Below are positions 17,176 to 30,104 of a DNA stretch of 64,000 nt, one piece after another; within the stretch, counting starts at the first letter, position 1, and every line of letters starts with the position of its first letter. Under the pieces are notes generated by a model. That model made no database searches. It was not told the DNA's origin and saw only the letters and a program-made list of their open reading frames with translations. The DNA comes from Leifsonia sp. AG29 (GTDB taxonomy: Bacteria; Actinomycetota; Actinomycetes; Actinomycetales; Microbacteriaceae). The stretch is from contig NZ_VMSF01000001.1 in NCBI RefSeq assembly GCF_009765225.1, positions 3,410,001 to 3,474,000 on the forward strand. Reading direction: 5' to 3'. Both the position numbers and the translations under genes were made by a program.

Positions 17176-18342
17176 TTGCGCGTTACACACCTTTCCCTGA
17201 CGGACTTCCGCAACTACCGCACCGCGGATGTCCCGTTCGCGCCCGGCGCCAATCTGTTCGTCGGACGCAACGGTCAGGGCAAGACCAATCTGGTGGAGTC
17301 GCTCGGCTACCTGAGCACCCTCGGGTCGCACCGGGTGTCGAGCGACTCCGCCCTCATCCGGCAGGGAGCGGACGCGGCGATCGTGCGGGCCCGCATCCAG
17401 CACGACGGCCGGGAGCTCCTCGTCGAAGTGCAGCTGAACCGGTCCGCGTCCAACCGGGCGCAGGTCAACAGGGCGGCGATCAAGCCTCGGGAGCTGCCGC
17501 GCTACTTCTCGAGCGTGCTCTTCGCTCCGGAGGACCTCGCCCTAGTCCGGGGCGAGCCGGGGATCCGCCGCCGGTTCCTCGATCAGCTCCTCATCCAGCG
17601 GAATCCGCGGTTCTCGGCCGTCATCGCCGATTACGAGCGCGTGCTCAAGCAGCGCAACACCCTGCTCAAGTCGGCGCGAGCCTCCCGGGTGCGAGCGGAC
17701 CAGCTCGGCACCCTCGACATCTGGGACGACCGACTCGTCGCCCTCGGTTCCGAACTCGTCGACGCGCGGCTCGACCTCGTCGCCCGGCTGAGCGTCCCGC
17801 TCGTGAGCGCCTACCGTTCGGTCGCCGGGGACGACCACCACCCGCGACTCCTCCCGCAACTGACCATCCGGGGTGCGTCGGTCGACGACGAGGAGGAGCC
17901 CGAGCCCACTGCTGTAACCGATCAAGCCGGTTCCACCACGCAGGATGCTTTCCGGCAGGCTCTCGCGGAGGCGCGGCCAAAAGAACTGGACCGGGGCCTC
18001 ACCCTGGTCGGCCCCCATCGCGACGACCTCCTGTTCGAGCTGAACGGCCTCCCCGCCAAGGGGTACGCGAGCCACGGCGAGTCGTGGTCGTTCGCGCTCG
18101 CCCTCAAGCTGGCCTCGGCAGAGCTCCTGCGGCGGGAGTCCTCCACCGGCGATCCGGTGCTCATCCTCGACGACGTGTTCGCCGAGCTCGACCAGGCGCG
18201 GCGCCGCATGCTCGCAACCGCCGTAGGTGGTTACGAGCAGGTGCTCATCACCGCAGCCGTGCTTGACGATGTCCCGGAGGAGCTCGCCGCGCACACGGTG
18301 CGGATCGAGGCGGGAACCGTGGTGGAGGCACCGGGTGCCTGA
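17176..18342 (+). CDS. recF: DNA replication and repair protein RecF
   Basis: A 388-residue SMC-like ATPase of recombination repair. It opens with LSLTDFRNYR, has Walker A VGRNGQGKTNLVE, and near the C-terminus an ABC-type signature SHGESWSFALALKLASAELL followed by Walker B PVLILDDVFAELD. The start is a TTG at 17176, just six bases after the gnd stop; it is the only start that keeps the conserved first strand. The gene ends inside the start region of the DUF721 gene, an 8-base overlap. Confidence 0.96.
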   Translation: MRVTHLSLTDFRNYRTADVPFAPGANLFVGRNGQGKTNLVESLGYLSTLGSHRVSSDSALIRQGADAAIVRARIQHDGRELLVEVQLNRSASNRAQVNRAAIKPRELPRYFSSVLFAPEDLALVRGEPGIRRRFLDQLLIQRNPRFSAVIADYERVLKQRNTLLKSARASRVRADQLGTLDIWDDRLVALGSELVDARLDLVARLSVPLVSAYRSVAGDDHHPRLLPQLTIRGASVDDEEEPEPTAVTDQAGSTTQDAFRQALAEARPKELDRGLTLVGPHRDDLLFELNGLPAKGYASHGESWSFALALKLASAELLRRESSTGDPVLILDDVFAELDQARRRMLATAVGGYEQVLITAAVLDDVPEELAAHTVRIEAGTVVEAPGA

Positions 18343-18856
18343 GCGCGAACCGTCCGAGACGTCCGAGCCGCCGGTGAGCGAAGCCTCCCGGGTCTACCTG
18401 CGTCTCAAGGAGCTGTTCACCGGTACGCCGGCCCGCACTCGCCGGGCCCGCCGCGAACGACCCGAGGTCGCGGAGGGGATGAGCCGGCCGTTCAGCCCGG
18501 GCCGTGATCCGCGCGGTCTCGGCGACGTGATGGATTCGCTGACCGCGCAGCTCGGCTGGACCTCCGCTCTGGCGCAGTCGGACATCCTCACCCAGTGGGA
18601 GGCGCTGGCGGGTTCCGAGAACGCCAAGCACTCCTTCCCGGAGGGGATCACGGACGGCGCGCTGGTCATCCGGTGCGACTCGACGGCCTGGGCGACGCAG
18701 CTCGGGATGATGCGCTCCGAGCTCCTCCGGAAGGTGGCCGAGCTCTTCCCCGACGCGGACATCGAGACCATCCACTTCCGCGGACCCAACGCCCCCTCCT
18801 GGAATCACGGCCCCAGGTCGATTCCAGGCCGCGGTCCGCGCGATACTTACGGCTGA
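18335..18856 (+). CDS. DUF721 (DciA-type) protein
   Basis: A 173-residue protein with a Ser/Pro/Arg-rich head of about 60 residues and a C-terminal DUF721 domain (about 65-155) containing LTAQLGWTSALAQSDILTQWEALAG and ALVIRCDSTAWATQLGMM. DUF721 covers DciA, the replicative-helicase operator of bacteria that lack DnaC or DnaI; a role in DnaB loading is therefore likely here, and matches its place between recF and gyrB. The GTG at 18335 overlaps the recF stop; a second GTG at 18373 is also possible. Confidence 0.85.
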   Translation: MPEREPSETSEPPVSEASRVYLRLKELFTGTPARTRRARRERPEVAEGMSRPFSPGRDPRGLGDVMDSLTAQLGWTSALAQSDILTQWEALAGSENAKHSFPEGITDGALVIRCDSTAWATQLGMMRSELLRKVAELFPDADIETIHFRGPNAPSWNHGPRSIPGRGPRDTYG

Positions 18857-18973
18857 GAGCACAAAAGAGGTCGCCCGCGCTGAGAAAATGCGTCAGACGG
18901 CCGTTCTCGGCCATATCGACACCCGGCTCTTGGTAGAATGGGACGTCACTGTCGAGTGCGGTCAGGAGCCTAA

Positions 18974-20986
<2,013 letters not shown>

Positions 20987-21035
20987 GGCTGCGCACGCGA
21001 CGGAACACCCCGCTACGGAAGAAGAAGAGAGCACT

Positions 21036-23589
<2,554 letters not shown>

Positions 23590-23600
<11 letters not shown>

Positions 23601-24003
23601 CGTCGCCGAGAAACTCGCGAAGAAGTCGACGAGGCGCCCCGCATCCTCCAAGCAGGTTCGCCTGAAGCTGGTGTACATCGACTTCTGGTCGACCGTGAAG
23701 CTGTCATTCCTCGCAGGGATCTGCCTCGCGATCATCGCGATCGTCGGCACGTTCCTCGTGTGGACGGTGCTCGACCGGACCGGCATCTTCGACCAGATCA
23801 ACGGCCTGTTCAAGGACATCTCCGGTGCCGGCGGCAGCGACCTGCGGTCGATCCTCGGGCTCGGCCAGGTGATGGGCTTCTCGCTCGTGGTGGCCATCCT
23901 CGACATCGTCGTGGTGACCGCTCTCGGAGCCGTTTTCGCTCTCCTCTACAACCTCTCGGTGAAGATCACGGGCGGCCTGCTCGTCGGATTCACCAACAAC
24001 TGA
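23590..24003 (+). CDS. DUF3566 membrane protein
   Basis: A 137-residue protein with a basic N-terminal tail and two membrane segments (about 33-60 and 97-122) typical of DUF3566, conserved directly after gyrA in actinobacteria (as Rv0007 in M. tuberculosis). The segment [19 protein letters not shown] is characteristic. Its function is unknown. The start overlaps gyrA by 11 bases, so it is translated in the gyrase transcript. Confidence 0.92.
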
Positions 24004-24056
24004 CACGATTTCGTGCTGGGGAGCAGATCAGGTAACCTCTTATCTGTTGCCCATCC

Positions 24057-24130
24057 GGGGATATAGCTCAGGCGGTTAGAGCGCTTCGCTGATAACGAAG
24101 AGGTCCGAGGTTCAAGTCCTCGTATCCCCA
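24057..24130 (+). tRNA. ileT: tRNA-Ile (GAT)
   Basis: A 74-base cloverleaf. The acceptor stem GGGGATA pairs with TATCCCC, the anticodon loop CTGATAA gives anticodon GAT, and GGTTCAAGTCC forms the T arm. The discriminator is A; CCA is not encoded. It follows gyrA/DUF3566 as in mycobacteria. Confidence 0.97.
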
Positions 24131-24159
24131 CTCCGCGCCCGACAGGGTGCAGCCTCCTC

Positions 24160-24232
24160 GGGGCCTTAGCTCAGTTGGTAGAGCGCCTGCTTTGCAAGCA
24201 GGATGTCAGGAGTTCGAATCTCCTAGGCTCCA
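24160..24232 (+). tRNA. alaT: tRNA-Ala (TGC)
   Basis: A 73-base cloverleaf with acceptor GGGGCCT pairing to AGGCTCC (one G-T pair), anticodon loop TTTGCAA giving TGC, and T loop TTCGAAT. CCA is not encoded. It is 29 bases after tRNA-Ile, and no rRNA genes follow. Confidence 0.97.
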
Positions 24233-24321
24233 CATCTTTCCTCCCGCTCGGGCCCTGCTCCGGCGCGGAGACGCCGCGATTCTCCGCCTGCTCCAGTCCC
24301 TCGCCTACTCGAGTCCTCCGT

Positions 24322-25185
24322 CTACTTGAGGAGGCGCGAGAGCACCCGGTCGGACAGGGGCTTTCCGCCGGTCTGACAGGTCGGGCAGTACTGGAACGTC
24401 GAATCGTGGAAGATGACCTGCCTGATCGTGTCGCCGCACACCGGGCACGGCTCGCCGGTGCGACCGTGCACACGCAGGTTCGACTTCTTCTCACCCTTCA
24501 GCTCGGAGGCGGCGAGCCCGTCGGCGCGGGCCAGAGCGTCACGAAGGGTGGACTGAACCGCGTCGTACAACCGCGTCACATCATCAGGGCCCATGTCGGC
24601 CGGCTTGTAGGGCGACATCTTCGCGACATGGAGGATCTCGTCGGAGTAGGCGTTGCCGATGCCCGCGACCACGGACTGGTTGCGCAGGACGCCCTTGATC
24701 TGCGCGCGCCCTTGCGCTGCCAGGATGGAGGCGAACGCCTCCCGGGTGAACTCGGGGGAGAGCGGATCGGGACCGAGCCGCTCGATGCCCGGGACCTCCG
24801 ACGGGTCGTGCACGACGTAGATCGCCAGACTCTTCTTCGTTCCGGCCTCGGTGATGTCGATGCCCGTGCCGTCGTCGAGCAGCAGGCGAGCCGCCAGCGG
24901 ACCCTTGCCCGGACGGGCGCCCGACGCCGGGGGAGGAGTGTCCCGCCACCGGATCCAGCCGGCGCGAGCCAGATGGACGATCAGGTGGAGATCGCCGGCG
25001 GCGATGTCGAGGAACTTGCCGTGCCGCGACACCCCGTGCACCTCGAGACCCTGCAGGGCGTCGGCGGGAGGGTCGAACGTCTTGAGCGCCGAGAAGGCCA
25101 TGATGCTCAGCCGGTCGATGACATGACGACGGAGCCGTCGGTCGAGGTCGGCGGCGAGAGCGGTGACTTCCGGCAGTTCGGGCAT
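24322..25185 (-). CDS. Fpg/Nei family DNA glycosylase with zinc finger
   Basis: A 287-residue base-excision-repair glycosylase. It starts with the catalytic MPELPEV (Pro2, Glu3), has the helix-two-turn-helix IGNAYSDEILHVAKMSPY, and ends in a four-cysteine zinc finger (PCPVCG ... YCPTCQTGGK) near residues 250-275. The finger's usual arginine is replaced by Gly-Lys, and the middle of the protein is less like classical MutM, so substrate preference (8-oxoG or oxidised pyrimidines) is open. The start was placed at ATG 25185 because catalysis needs Pro2. It is divergent from the Nudix gene with 48 bases between. Confidence 0.88.
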   Translation of the reverse strand: MPELPEVTALAADLDRRLRRHVIDRLSIMAFSALKTFDPPADALQGLEVHGVSRHGKFLDIAAGDLHLIVHLARAGWIRWRDTPPPASGARPGKGPLAARLLLDDGTGIDITEAGTKKSLAIYVVHDPSEVPGIERLGPDPLSPEFTREAFASILAAQGRAQIKGVLRNQSVVAGIGNAYSDEILHVAKMSPYKPADMGPDDVTRLYDAVQSTLRDALARADGLAASELKGEKKSNLRVHGRTGEPCPVCGDTIRQVIFHDSTFQYCPTCQTGGKPLSDRVLSRLLK

Positions 25186-25233
25186 CACCCCCAGTCTGCC
25201 GCTGACGGCCGACATTCGCAGTAGGGTGACCGA

Positions 25234-25659
25234 GTGGATATCAGGGTCGCGGCCTACGGAGTCATCGTCGACGACGATCGGATCCTGCTGGCGCACTGGA
25301 ACGAGAGCGGCCGCTCCGGGTGGACGCTTCCCGGGGGAGGGATCGATCCGGGCGAGGACCCGGTCGACGCCGTCGTGCGCGAGATCGCGGAGGAGACCGG
25401 GTATCGCGCCGTTGCGGACGAACTGCTCGGAATCGATTCGAAGATCGTGCCCGCCGAGCACCGGTTCGTCGCCGACGCGGGCCCCCTCCACGCGCTTCGG
25501 ATCGTCTATCGGGCGCGTGTGATCGACGGGACGCTCACCAACGAGCTCGACGGTACGACAGACGAAGCAGCGTGGTTCGCCCTCGACCGCATCCCGAATC
25601 GGCGCGTCGACCTGGTGGACGTCGCGCTGCGCATGGCCGGGATCACCTCCGGCGGCTGA
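25234..25659 (+). CDS. Nudix hydrolase
   Basis: A 141-residue Nudix protein. The Nudix box runs from GGIDPGEDPVDAVV to REIAEETG (residues about 34-56) with the catalytic glutamates intact. It starts with GTG. The family splits nucleoside-diphosphate-linked compounds; the exact substrate is not predictable. The pairing with a glycosylase of oxidised bases would fit a nucleotide-pool role, but that is inference. Confidence 0.88.
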   Translation: MDIRVAAYGVIVDDDRILLAHWNESGRSGWTLPGGGIDPGEDPVDAVVREIAEETGYRAVADELLGIDSKIVPAEHRFVADAGPLHALRIVYRARVIDGTLTNELDGTTDEAAWFALDRIPNRRVDLVDVALRMAGITSGG

Positions 25660-25680
25660 CCACCGGAGTCCCGGACCGGG

Positions 25681-26271
25681 TCACTCGATCGCGCCCGAGT
25701 CCTTCGCGGCCGCGGTCGTCTCCTGTGCGCTGGAGGGAGTGCCCGGCTCCTCGTCGGCCACCCACAGCTCATCGTCGGCGCGGAAGGTCTGCCAGACGGC
25801 ATAGAGGAGGCCGGCCGCTGCGACGATCCCGAGACCGACTCCGATCACGGTGCCCGCACCGGGGCCGGACTTCGGCGGCTTCGGCTTCTTGGCGAGCTCC
25901 TTGCCGGCCTTCTTGAAGTCGCCGGAGAAGGCGGCGGACCGAGCCGCCCGCGCGTGGTCGACCACCGACAGGGCGGTGCCCACCGCGGTGCCGACCGCCG
26001 GGATCACGTCACCCACGAGGCGGTCGCGCGCGACTCCGGCGTACCGGTTCGCGGTGCTCGCCGCGGACTGCGCCGCGGGGCGCACGTAGGACTCGTAACC
26101 GTCACGGACCCGCGGCGCGAGCTCCTCCCGCGTGTAGTACGCGGCCTGCTTGCGGGCCTCCGCGGCGAGGGCGTTGGCGTTCGCCAGGACCTCCTGCTGC
26201 TGGCTCCACAGATCTTCGGCTCCGCTGCGAAGCCGCTCGAGCTCCTTCTTGCGCTTCCGTGTCAGGCTCAT
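25681..26271 (-). CDS. Conserved actinobacterial single-pass membrane protein, function unknown
   Basis: A 196-residue protein with a basic N-terminus (SLTRKRKKELERLR), a long helical part with many Ala/Arg residues (about 15-95), a glycine-rich membrane segment (about 145-165), and an acidic, Thr-rich tail. The start at 26271 was chosen because GGAGG lies 6-7 bases upstream. I do not recognise a catalytic domain. Its layout resembles hypothetical proteins found beside ppiA in Microbacteriaceae. Confidence 0.65.
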   Translation of the reverse strand: MSLTRKRKKELERLRSGAEDLWSQQQEVLANANALAAEARKQAAYYTREELAPRVRDGYESYVRPAAQSAASTANRYAGVARDRLVGDVIPAVGTAVGTALSVVDHARAARSAAFSGDFKKAGKELAKKPKPPKSGPGAGTVIGVGLGIVAAAGLLYAVWQTFRADDELWVADEEPGTPSSAQETTAAAKDSGAIE

Positions 26272-26390
26272 CTGATCCTCCGTTGCGTCGGGGCGAACTG
26301 ACTCCATCTTGCCACCGAAAGCGCTGGGGATGACCCGAGAGCTCTAGAGCCTCCCGGGGCGCCCGAGGGCCCTGTGCAAGAATTGGTGCC

Positions 26391-26930
26391 ATGTCTAAGC
26401 ACACCGCTGTCGCCACGCTCCACACTAACTACGGAGACATCAAGGTCAACCTCTTCGGCAACCACGCTCCGAAGACGGTTCGGAACTTCGTCGGCCTGGC
26501 GACCGGTGAGATCGAGTGGACCCATCCGGCGACCGGCGACAAGACGAACGCGCCGCTCTACAACGGCGTGATCTTCCACCGCATCATCCCCGGGTTCATG
26601 ATCCAGGGAGGCGACCCCCTCGGTCAGGGCATCGGCGGTCCGGGCTACCAGTTCGACGACGAGATCAACCCCGAGCTCGACTTCACGCAGCCGTACATGC
26701 TGGCCATGGCGAACGCCGGCATCCAAGGCGGCCGCGGCACGAACGGCTCGCAGTTCTTCATCACGGTCGGCCCGACCACCTGGCTGCAGGGCAAGCACAC
26801 GATCTTCGGCGAGGTCGCCGACGACGCCTCGCGCAAGGTCGTCGACAAGCTGGCCGAGGTGCCGACCGACGCGCGCGATCGGCCGCTCGACGACGTGGTC
26901 ATCGAGTCGGTCGACGTCGAGCAGGTCTGA
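26391..26930 (+). CDS. ppiA: Peptidyl-prolyl cis-trans isomerase (cyclophilin type)
   Basis: A 179-residue cytoplasmic cyclophilin without a signal peptide. Active-site features are FHRIIPGFMIQGGD, NGSQFFIT and GKHTIFGEV. The tryptophan that binds cyclosporin in human CypA is not in the usual place; the segment reads TWLQGKHTIFG. Synteny with mycobacterial ppiA (near gyrA and crgA) supports the call. An RBS is weak. Confidence 0.95.
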   Translation: MSKHTAVATLHTNYGDIKVNLFGNHAPKTVRNFVGLATGEIEWTHPATGDKTNAPLYNGVIFHRIIPGFMIQGGDPLGQGIGGPGYQFDDEINPELDFTQPYMLAMANAGIQGGRGTNGSQFFITVGPTTWLQGKHTIFGEVADDASRKVVDKLAEVPTDARDRPLDDVVIESVDVEQV

Positions 26931-26963
26931 CCCGACGGCGCGGAAGAGGGCAGAGCCGAGTCG

Positions 26964-27827
26964 ATGTCAGAACCCCGGCCCGTCGACGCCCGCGCCTCCT
27001 CCTGCTACCGTCACCCCGACCGGCAGAGCTATGTGTCCTGCCAGCGCTGCGGGCGGACCATCTGCGGTGAGTGCCAGACCCCGGCCGCGGTCGGCTTCAT
27101 CTGCCCGGAGTGCATGGCGCAGCAACGGGCGACCAGCCCCCGGACGAAGCCGGCCTGGCTGACCAGAATCACGGGCGCCGGCCAGCCGACCGTCACGTAC
27201 GGGATCATCGCCGTCTGCGCCGTGGTCTTCCTCCTGCAGAACGTCGGCCCGCTCATCGGGATCCCCGTGACGCCGTCGCTCGTCTACGCGGGTGCCTTCT
27301 CCTACCCGACCGGCACCTTCTTGGGGGCGGCGTTCGAGCCCTGGCGCATGCTCACGTCGGTGTTCGCGCACGCCAACATCCTCCACATCGCTCTCAACAT
27401 GTACACGCTGTGGGTGTTCGCGATGGCGCTCGAGCCGCTGCTCGGGCGGCTCCGCTATGCGGCGTTGTTACTCATCAGCGGCTTCGCCGGTTCGGTCGGG
27501 GTGCTCCTGCTGGCCGATCCGAGGGTTCCGGTGCTGGGCGCCTCCGGAGCGATCTTCGGGATGTTCGGGGCGTTCTTCATCATCCAGCGCCGGCTGGGGG
27601 GCAACGCGACGCAGATCCTGGTGCTCGTGGCCATCAACCTCGCGATCGGGTTCCTGCCGGGATTCAACATCGCGTGGCAGGCCCACGTCGGCGGCCTGGT
27701 CGGCGGCTTCCTCGTCGGCCTCATCTACACGGAGACCCGTCGCCTCACGCGGCGGCGCTGGCAGCTGCCTCTGATCGTCGCGTTGTGCGTCGTCCTCGTC
27801 GGGCTGAGCCTGATCCACGTCCTCTGA
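26964..27827 (+). CDS. Rhomboid family intramembrane serine protease with N-terminal zinc-ribbon/B-box-like region
   Basis: A 287-residue protein. Residues 10-52 hold seven cysteines (14, 26, 29, 34, 37, 47, 50) and histidine 17 in a B-box-like zinc-binding pattern. Six or seven membrane helices follow. The catalytic dyad is Ser194 in GASGAIFG and His241 in AHVGG, with oxyanion residues His141 and Asn145 in HIALN. The enzyme cleaves membrane proteins inside the bilayer; substrates are unknown. The cytoplasmic zinc domain is common in actinobacterial rhomboids. It is 33 bases after ppiA. Confidence 0.93.
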   Translation: MSEPRPVDARASSCYRHPDRQSYVSCQRCGRTICGECQTPAAVGFICPECMAQQRATSPRTKPAWLTRITGAGQPTVTYGIIAVCAVVFLLQNVGPLIGIPVTPSLVYAGAFSYPTGTFLGAAFEPWRMLTSVFAHANILHIALNMYTLWVFAMALEPLLGRLRYAALLLISGFAGSVGVLLLADPRVPVLGASGAIFGMFGAFFIIQRRLGGNATQILVLVAINLAIGFLPGFNIAWQAHVGGLVGGFLVGLIYTETRRLTRRRWQLPLIVALCVVLVGLSLIHVL

Positions 27828-27873
27828 GGCGGTGGTCGGGGAGGCGGACGCGTTCCCACAGTGCGTGGAGAAG

Positions 27874-28005
27874 TTATCCACAGGCTTGTTAACAGTGGGG
27901 ATAATTACACGCCTGTAACTCTCCACAGCCTTATTAACAGTGGGGAGAGTCGGGACTCCCGCTCCTCGGTCTCTTTCCCCCCCTGTGGAAAACTTCTGTG
28001 GAGAA
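27874..28005. repeat. DnaA-box-like cluster with a 24-bp direct repeat
   Basis: In the spacer between convergent rhomboid and crgA genes there is a perfect TTATCCACA (27874-27882), a TGGGGATAA (27896-27904), TGTGGAAAA (27984-27992, matching the relaxed TTWTNCACA rule) and TGTGGAGAA (27997-28005). Two 24-bp direct repeats at 27878-27901 and 27923-27946, 45 bases apart, share the core CTT(G/A)TTAACAGTGGGGA. Because both flanking genes end here, these are not likely promoter operators. Confidence 0.6.
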
Positions 28006-28095
28006 CGGCTGTGTGGAGGGCCGTAGATGCAGACAGCCCGAGCCGGCTGACACCGGGTTCGGGCTGGACGACCGCGGATGGACGAGAGGGTGGCG

Positions 28096-28350
28096 TTACC
28101 GCCACCGCGTGGTCATCAGGAAGCCGATGAACGCGATCCCGAAGCCGACGAGGATGTTCCAGGCGCCGAGGGCGGGGATGGGGTACTGGTTCTGCGTCAC
28201 GTAGAAGACGATGATCCAGATGAGGCCCAGCAGCATGAAGCCGAACATGACCGGCTTGAACCAGACCGGGTTCGGAGCCTCTTCTCCGGAGACGGCTGCG
28301 CGTTCGCGGACGGGTCGCTCGGGCTTGGTCTTGGACTTGCTGCGTGCCAT
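28096..28350 (-). CDS. crgA: Cell-division protein CrgA
   Basis: An 84-residue protein: a polar, charged N-terminus (ARSKSKTKPERPVRERAA) and two membrane helices (about 33-52 and 63-80) with the CrgA signature NPVWFKPVMFGFMLLGLIWI and PALGAWNILVGFGIAFIGFLMTTRWR. CrgA is an actinobacterial divisome component that interacts with FtsZ/FtsQ/FtsI. The start is the ATG at 28350; the same frame is open far upstream but runs against the sortase gene. Confidence 0.95.
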   Translation of the reverse strand: MARSKSKTKPERPVRERAAVSGEEAPNPVWFKPVMFGFMLLGLIWIIVFYVTQNQYPIPALGAWNILVGFGIAFIGFLMTTRWR

Positions 28351-28458
28351 AGCACCACAGTGTAGCCGGAGTGACCTGGGGTTTTCTGTCGCCGGAACGG
28401 GGGCTGTGGAGGAGCGGAAGCTGGCGACTTCCCAGCCTCCGGCTCCACAATCTCTCCT

Positions 28459-29268
28459 ATGGCCCGTTCCACCGACTCCCCGCCGCGGATGCGTCCGCGA
28501 CGGCCGCGGCGCCGCGTGTCGGTGATCGGAGTGGCTGGCGAGCTTCTCATCACGGCGGGAGTCCTGGTGCTCCTCTTCCTCGGCTGGCAGGTGTGGTGGA
28601 ACAACCTCGTCATGTCGGGTCAGCAGACCTCCGCCGCCGCCGAGCAGAGCAAGAAGTGGATCGACGATGCCACCAAGGCTCCGCCGGCGGGTCGTCCTGA
28701 TCCGGGTTCGACAGCGACGCCGACGGTGCCCTCGCCCTCGCCCTCCTCCGACCCTCCCGTCATGGCCCGGCCCGCGGACTATCAGGCCTTCGCGGTGCTC
28801 TACATCCCGAGGCTCGGCGCCGAGTGGAAGCGCACCATCCGGCAGACGGTCGATGTGCAACGCGTGCTGAACAGCTACACCGCGGGTGTCGGGCACTACA
28901 CCGACACGCAGCTGCCCGGAGAGGTCGGCAATTTCGCCGTGGCGGGCCACGACAGCGGCTGGGGCAACACGTTCATCGATCTCTCCAAGCTCCGCATCGG
29001 CGACCGGATCTACGTGCAGACCGCGCAGGGGTGGTACACCTACGTGTTCCGCAACTTCGAGTACGTGCAGCCCTCGGCCGTCCAGGTCCTCCTGCCGGTC
29101 CCGCGACAGCCGCAGGCCACGCCGACCGATCGGTTGATGACCATCACGACATGCAATCCGCCGTTCCACGCGGGCGAGAGGCTGATCGCCTACAGCACGT
29201 TCGCGGCGTACAGCCCGGCGCAGCAGATACCGCCGGAGATCGCCTCCGCTGTCGCGCGAGCCGGATGA
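28459..29268 (+). CDS. Class E sortase
   Basis: A 269-residue sortase. An Arg-rich cytoplasmic head is followed by one membrane helix (about 21-42), a Pro/Ser linker (about 75-105), and the sortase beta-barrel. The catalytic triad is His164 (VAGHDSGWG), Cys232 (TITTCNP) and Arg241 (ERLIAY). Class E enzymes anchor proteins with an LAxTG-type signal to the actinobacterial cell wall; no substrate with such a signal was seen in this window. The usual Arg after the catalytic His is Asp here. It is divergent from crgA. Confidence 0.93.
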   Translation: MARSTDSPPRMRPRRPRRRVSVIGVAGELLITAGVLVLLFLGWQVWWNNLVMSGQQTSAAAEQSKKWIDDATKAPPAGRPDPGSTATPTVPSPSPSSDPPVMARPADYQAFAVLYIPRLGAEWKRTIRQTVDVQRVLNSYTAGVGHYTDTQLPGEVGNFAVAGHDSGWGNTFIDLSKLRIGDRIYVQTAQGWYTYVFRNFEYVQPSAVQVLLPVPRQPQATPTDRLMTITTCNPPFHAGERLIAYSTFAAYSPAQQIPPEIASAVARAG

Positions 29269-29281
29269 GACGGGAGGAATC

Positions 29282-29440
29282 GTGTACGCAGCGTTGTGGA
29301 GGGTCTTGCCCGGGCCGTGGTGGGTTCGCGTGCTCATCCTGCTCGTCCTGCTCGCGGTGGTGCTCTCCGTCCTTGTGACGTGGGTGTTCCCCTGGGTGGA
29401 TTCGCTCCTCGGCCCCCAGGAAGGTACCGTGGGGCCGTGA
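29282..29440 (+). CDS. Small single-pass membrane protein between sortase and trpG
   Basis: A 52-residue protein starting with GTG 29282 and ending at TGA 29438-29440. It has a short amphipathic head ending GPWWVRV, one strong membrane helix (about 17-38) and a short outer tail ending in GPQEGTVGP. It is 13 bases after the sortase and overlaps the next gene by GTGA, which supports real translation. I do not recognise the family; it might help the sortase or the next gene, but nothing proves that. Confidence 0.65.
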   Translation: MYAALWRVLPGPWWVRVLILLVLLAVVLSVLVTWVFPWVDSLLGPQEGTVGP

Positions 29441-30075
29441 CTCGCGTTCTCGTCATCGACAACTACGACAGCTTCGTCTACACGCTGAACGGCTACCTCC
29501 AGGAGCTCGGCGCCGAGACGGACGTGATCCGGAACGATGACGTGGCCGTGGAGGAGCTCGCGGACCACCTCGCCCGATACGATGCCGTGCTGGTGTCGCC
29601 CGGACCGGGGAAGCCGGCGGATGCCGGCGTCTCCATTCCCGTCGTGACCCGCGCCCTCGAGACCGGCCAGCCCCTCCTGGGCGTGTGCCTGGGGCATCAG
29701 GCGATCGCGGAAGCCTTCGGGGGCGTCGTCACCAACGCCGAAGAGCTCATGCACGGCAAGACGTCTCAGGTGACCCACGACTCCAGCACCCTGTTCGAGG
29801 GTGTCGCCCAGCCTTTCACGGCGACGCGGTACCACTCGCTCGCCGTGGTCGACGGCACGCTGCCCGACGATCTCGTCGTGACGGCACGCACGGCGGGCGG
29901 CGTCATCATGGCGCTGCAGCACCGGGAGGCGCCGATCTTCGGCGTCCAGTTCCACCCGGAGTCCGTCCTCACCGAGGGCGGCTACCGCATGCTCGGGAAC
30001 TGGCTCGAGGTGGCGGGTCTCGCGGGCGCGGCGGAGACGTCACGGTCGCTCAACCCGCTCGTGAAGCTGGGCTGA
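29437..30075 (+). CDS. trpG: Glutamine amidotransferase, aminodeoxychorismate/anthranilate synthase component II
   Basis: A 212-residue class I amidotransferase that supplies ammonia to a chorismate-using synthase for folate (PabA) or tryptophan (TrpG). The triad is Cys84 in GVCLGHQ, His173 and Glu175 in QFHPES. No component I gene is adjacent; the same isolated position next to pknB occurs in mycobacteria (trpG/pabA), so the enzyme may serve both pathways. The GTG start at 29437 overlaps the small membrane-protein gene. Confidence 0.92.
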   Translation: MTRVLVIDNYDSFVYTLNGYLQELGAETDVIRNDDVAVEELADHLARYDAVLVSPGPGKPADAGVSIPVVTRALETGQPLLGVCLGHQAIAEAFGGVVTNAEELMHGKTSQVTHDSSTLFEGVAQPFTATRYHSLAVVDGTLPDDLVVTARTAGGVIMALQHREAPIFGVQFHPESVLTEGGYRMLGNWLEVAGLAGAAETSRSLNPLVKLG

Positions 30076-30083
30076 CCGCCGGC

Positions 30084-30099
30084 GGTCGCGTACGCGACC
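30084..30099. terminator. Palindromic hairpin between convergent trpG and pknB
   Basis: GGTCGCGTACGCGACC is a perfect 16-bp palindrome between the two convergent stop codons and may end both transcripts. A wider weak pairing GCTGA/TCAGC flanks it. It has no T-run. Confidence 0.5.
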
Positions 30100-30104
30100 C
30101 GAGC

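Noticed and set aside
18911-18939. A full promoter before gyrB
   Set aside because: TAGAAT at 18934 fits a -10 element, but no -35 element lies at proper spacing, so no promoter was listed.
24057-24321. tRNA-Ile and tRNA-Ala pair taken as the start or spacer of an rRNA operon
   Set aside because: No 16S, 23S or 5S sequence is next to them; the same isolated pair follows gyrA in mycobacteria.
28351-29955. Upstream extension of the crgA frame
   Set aside because: It runs antisense through the sortase and trpG genes; CrgA is normally about 84 residues.
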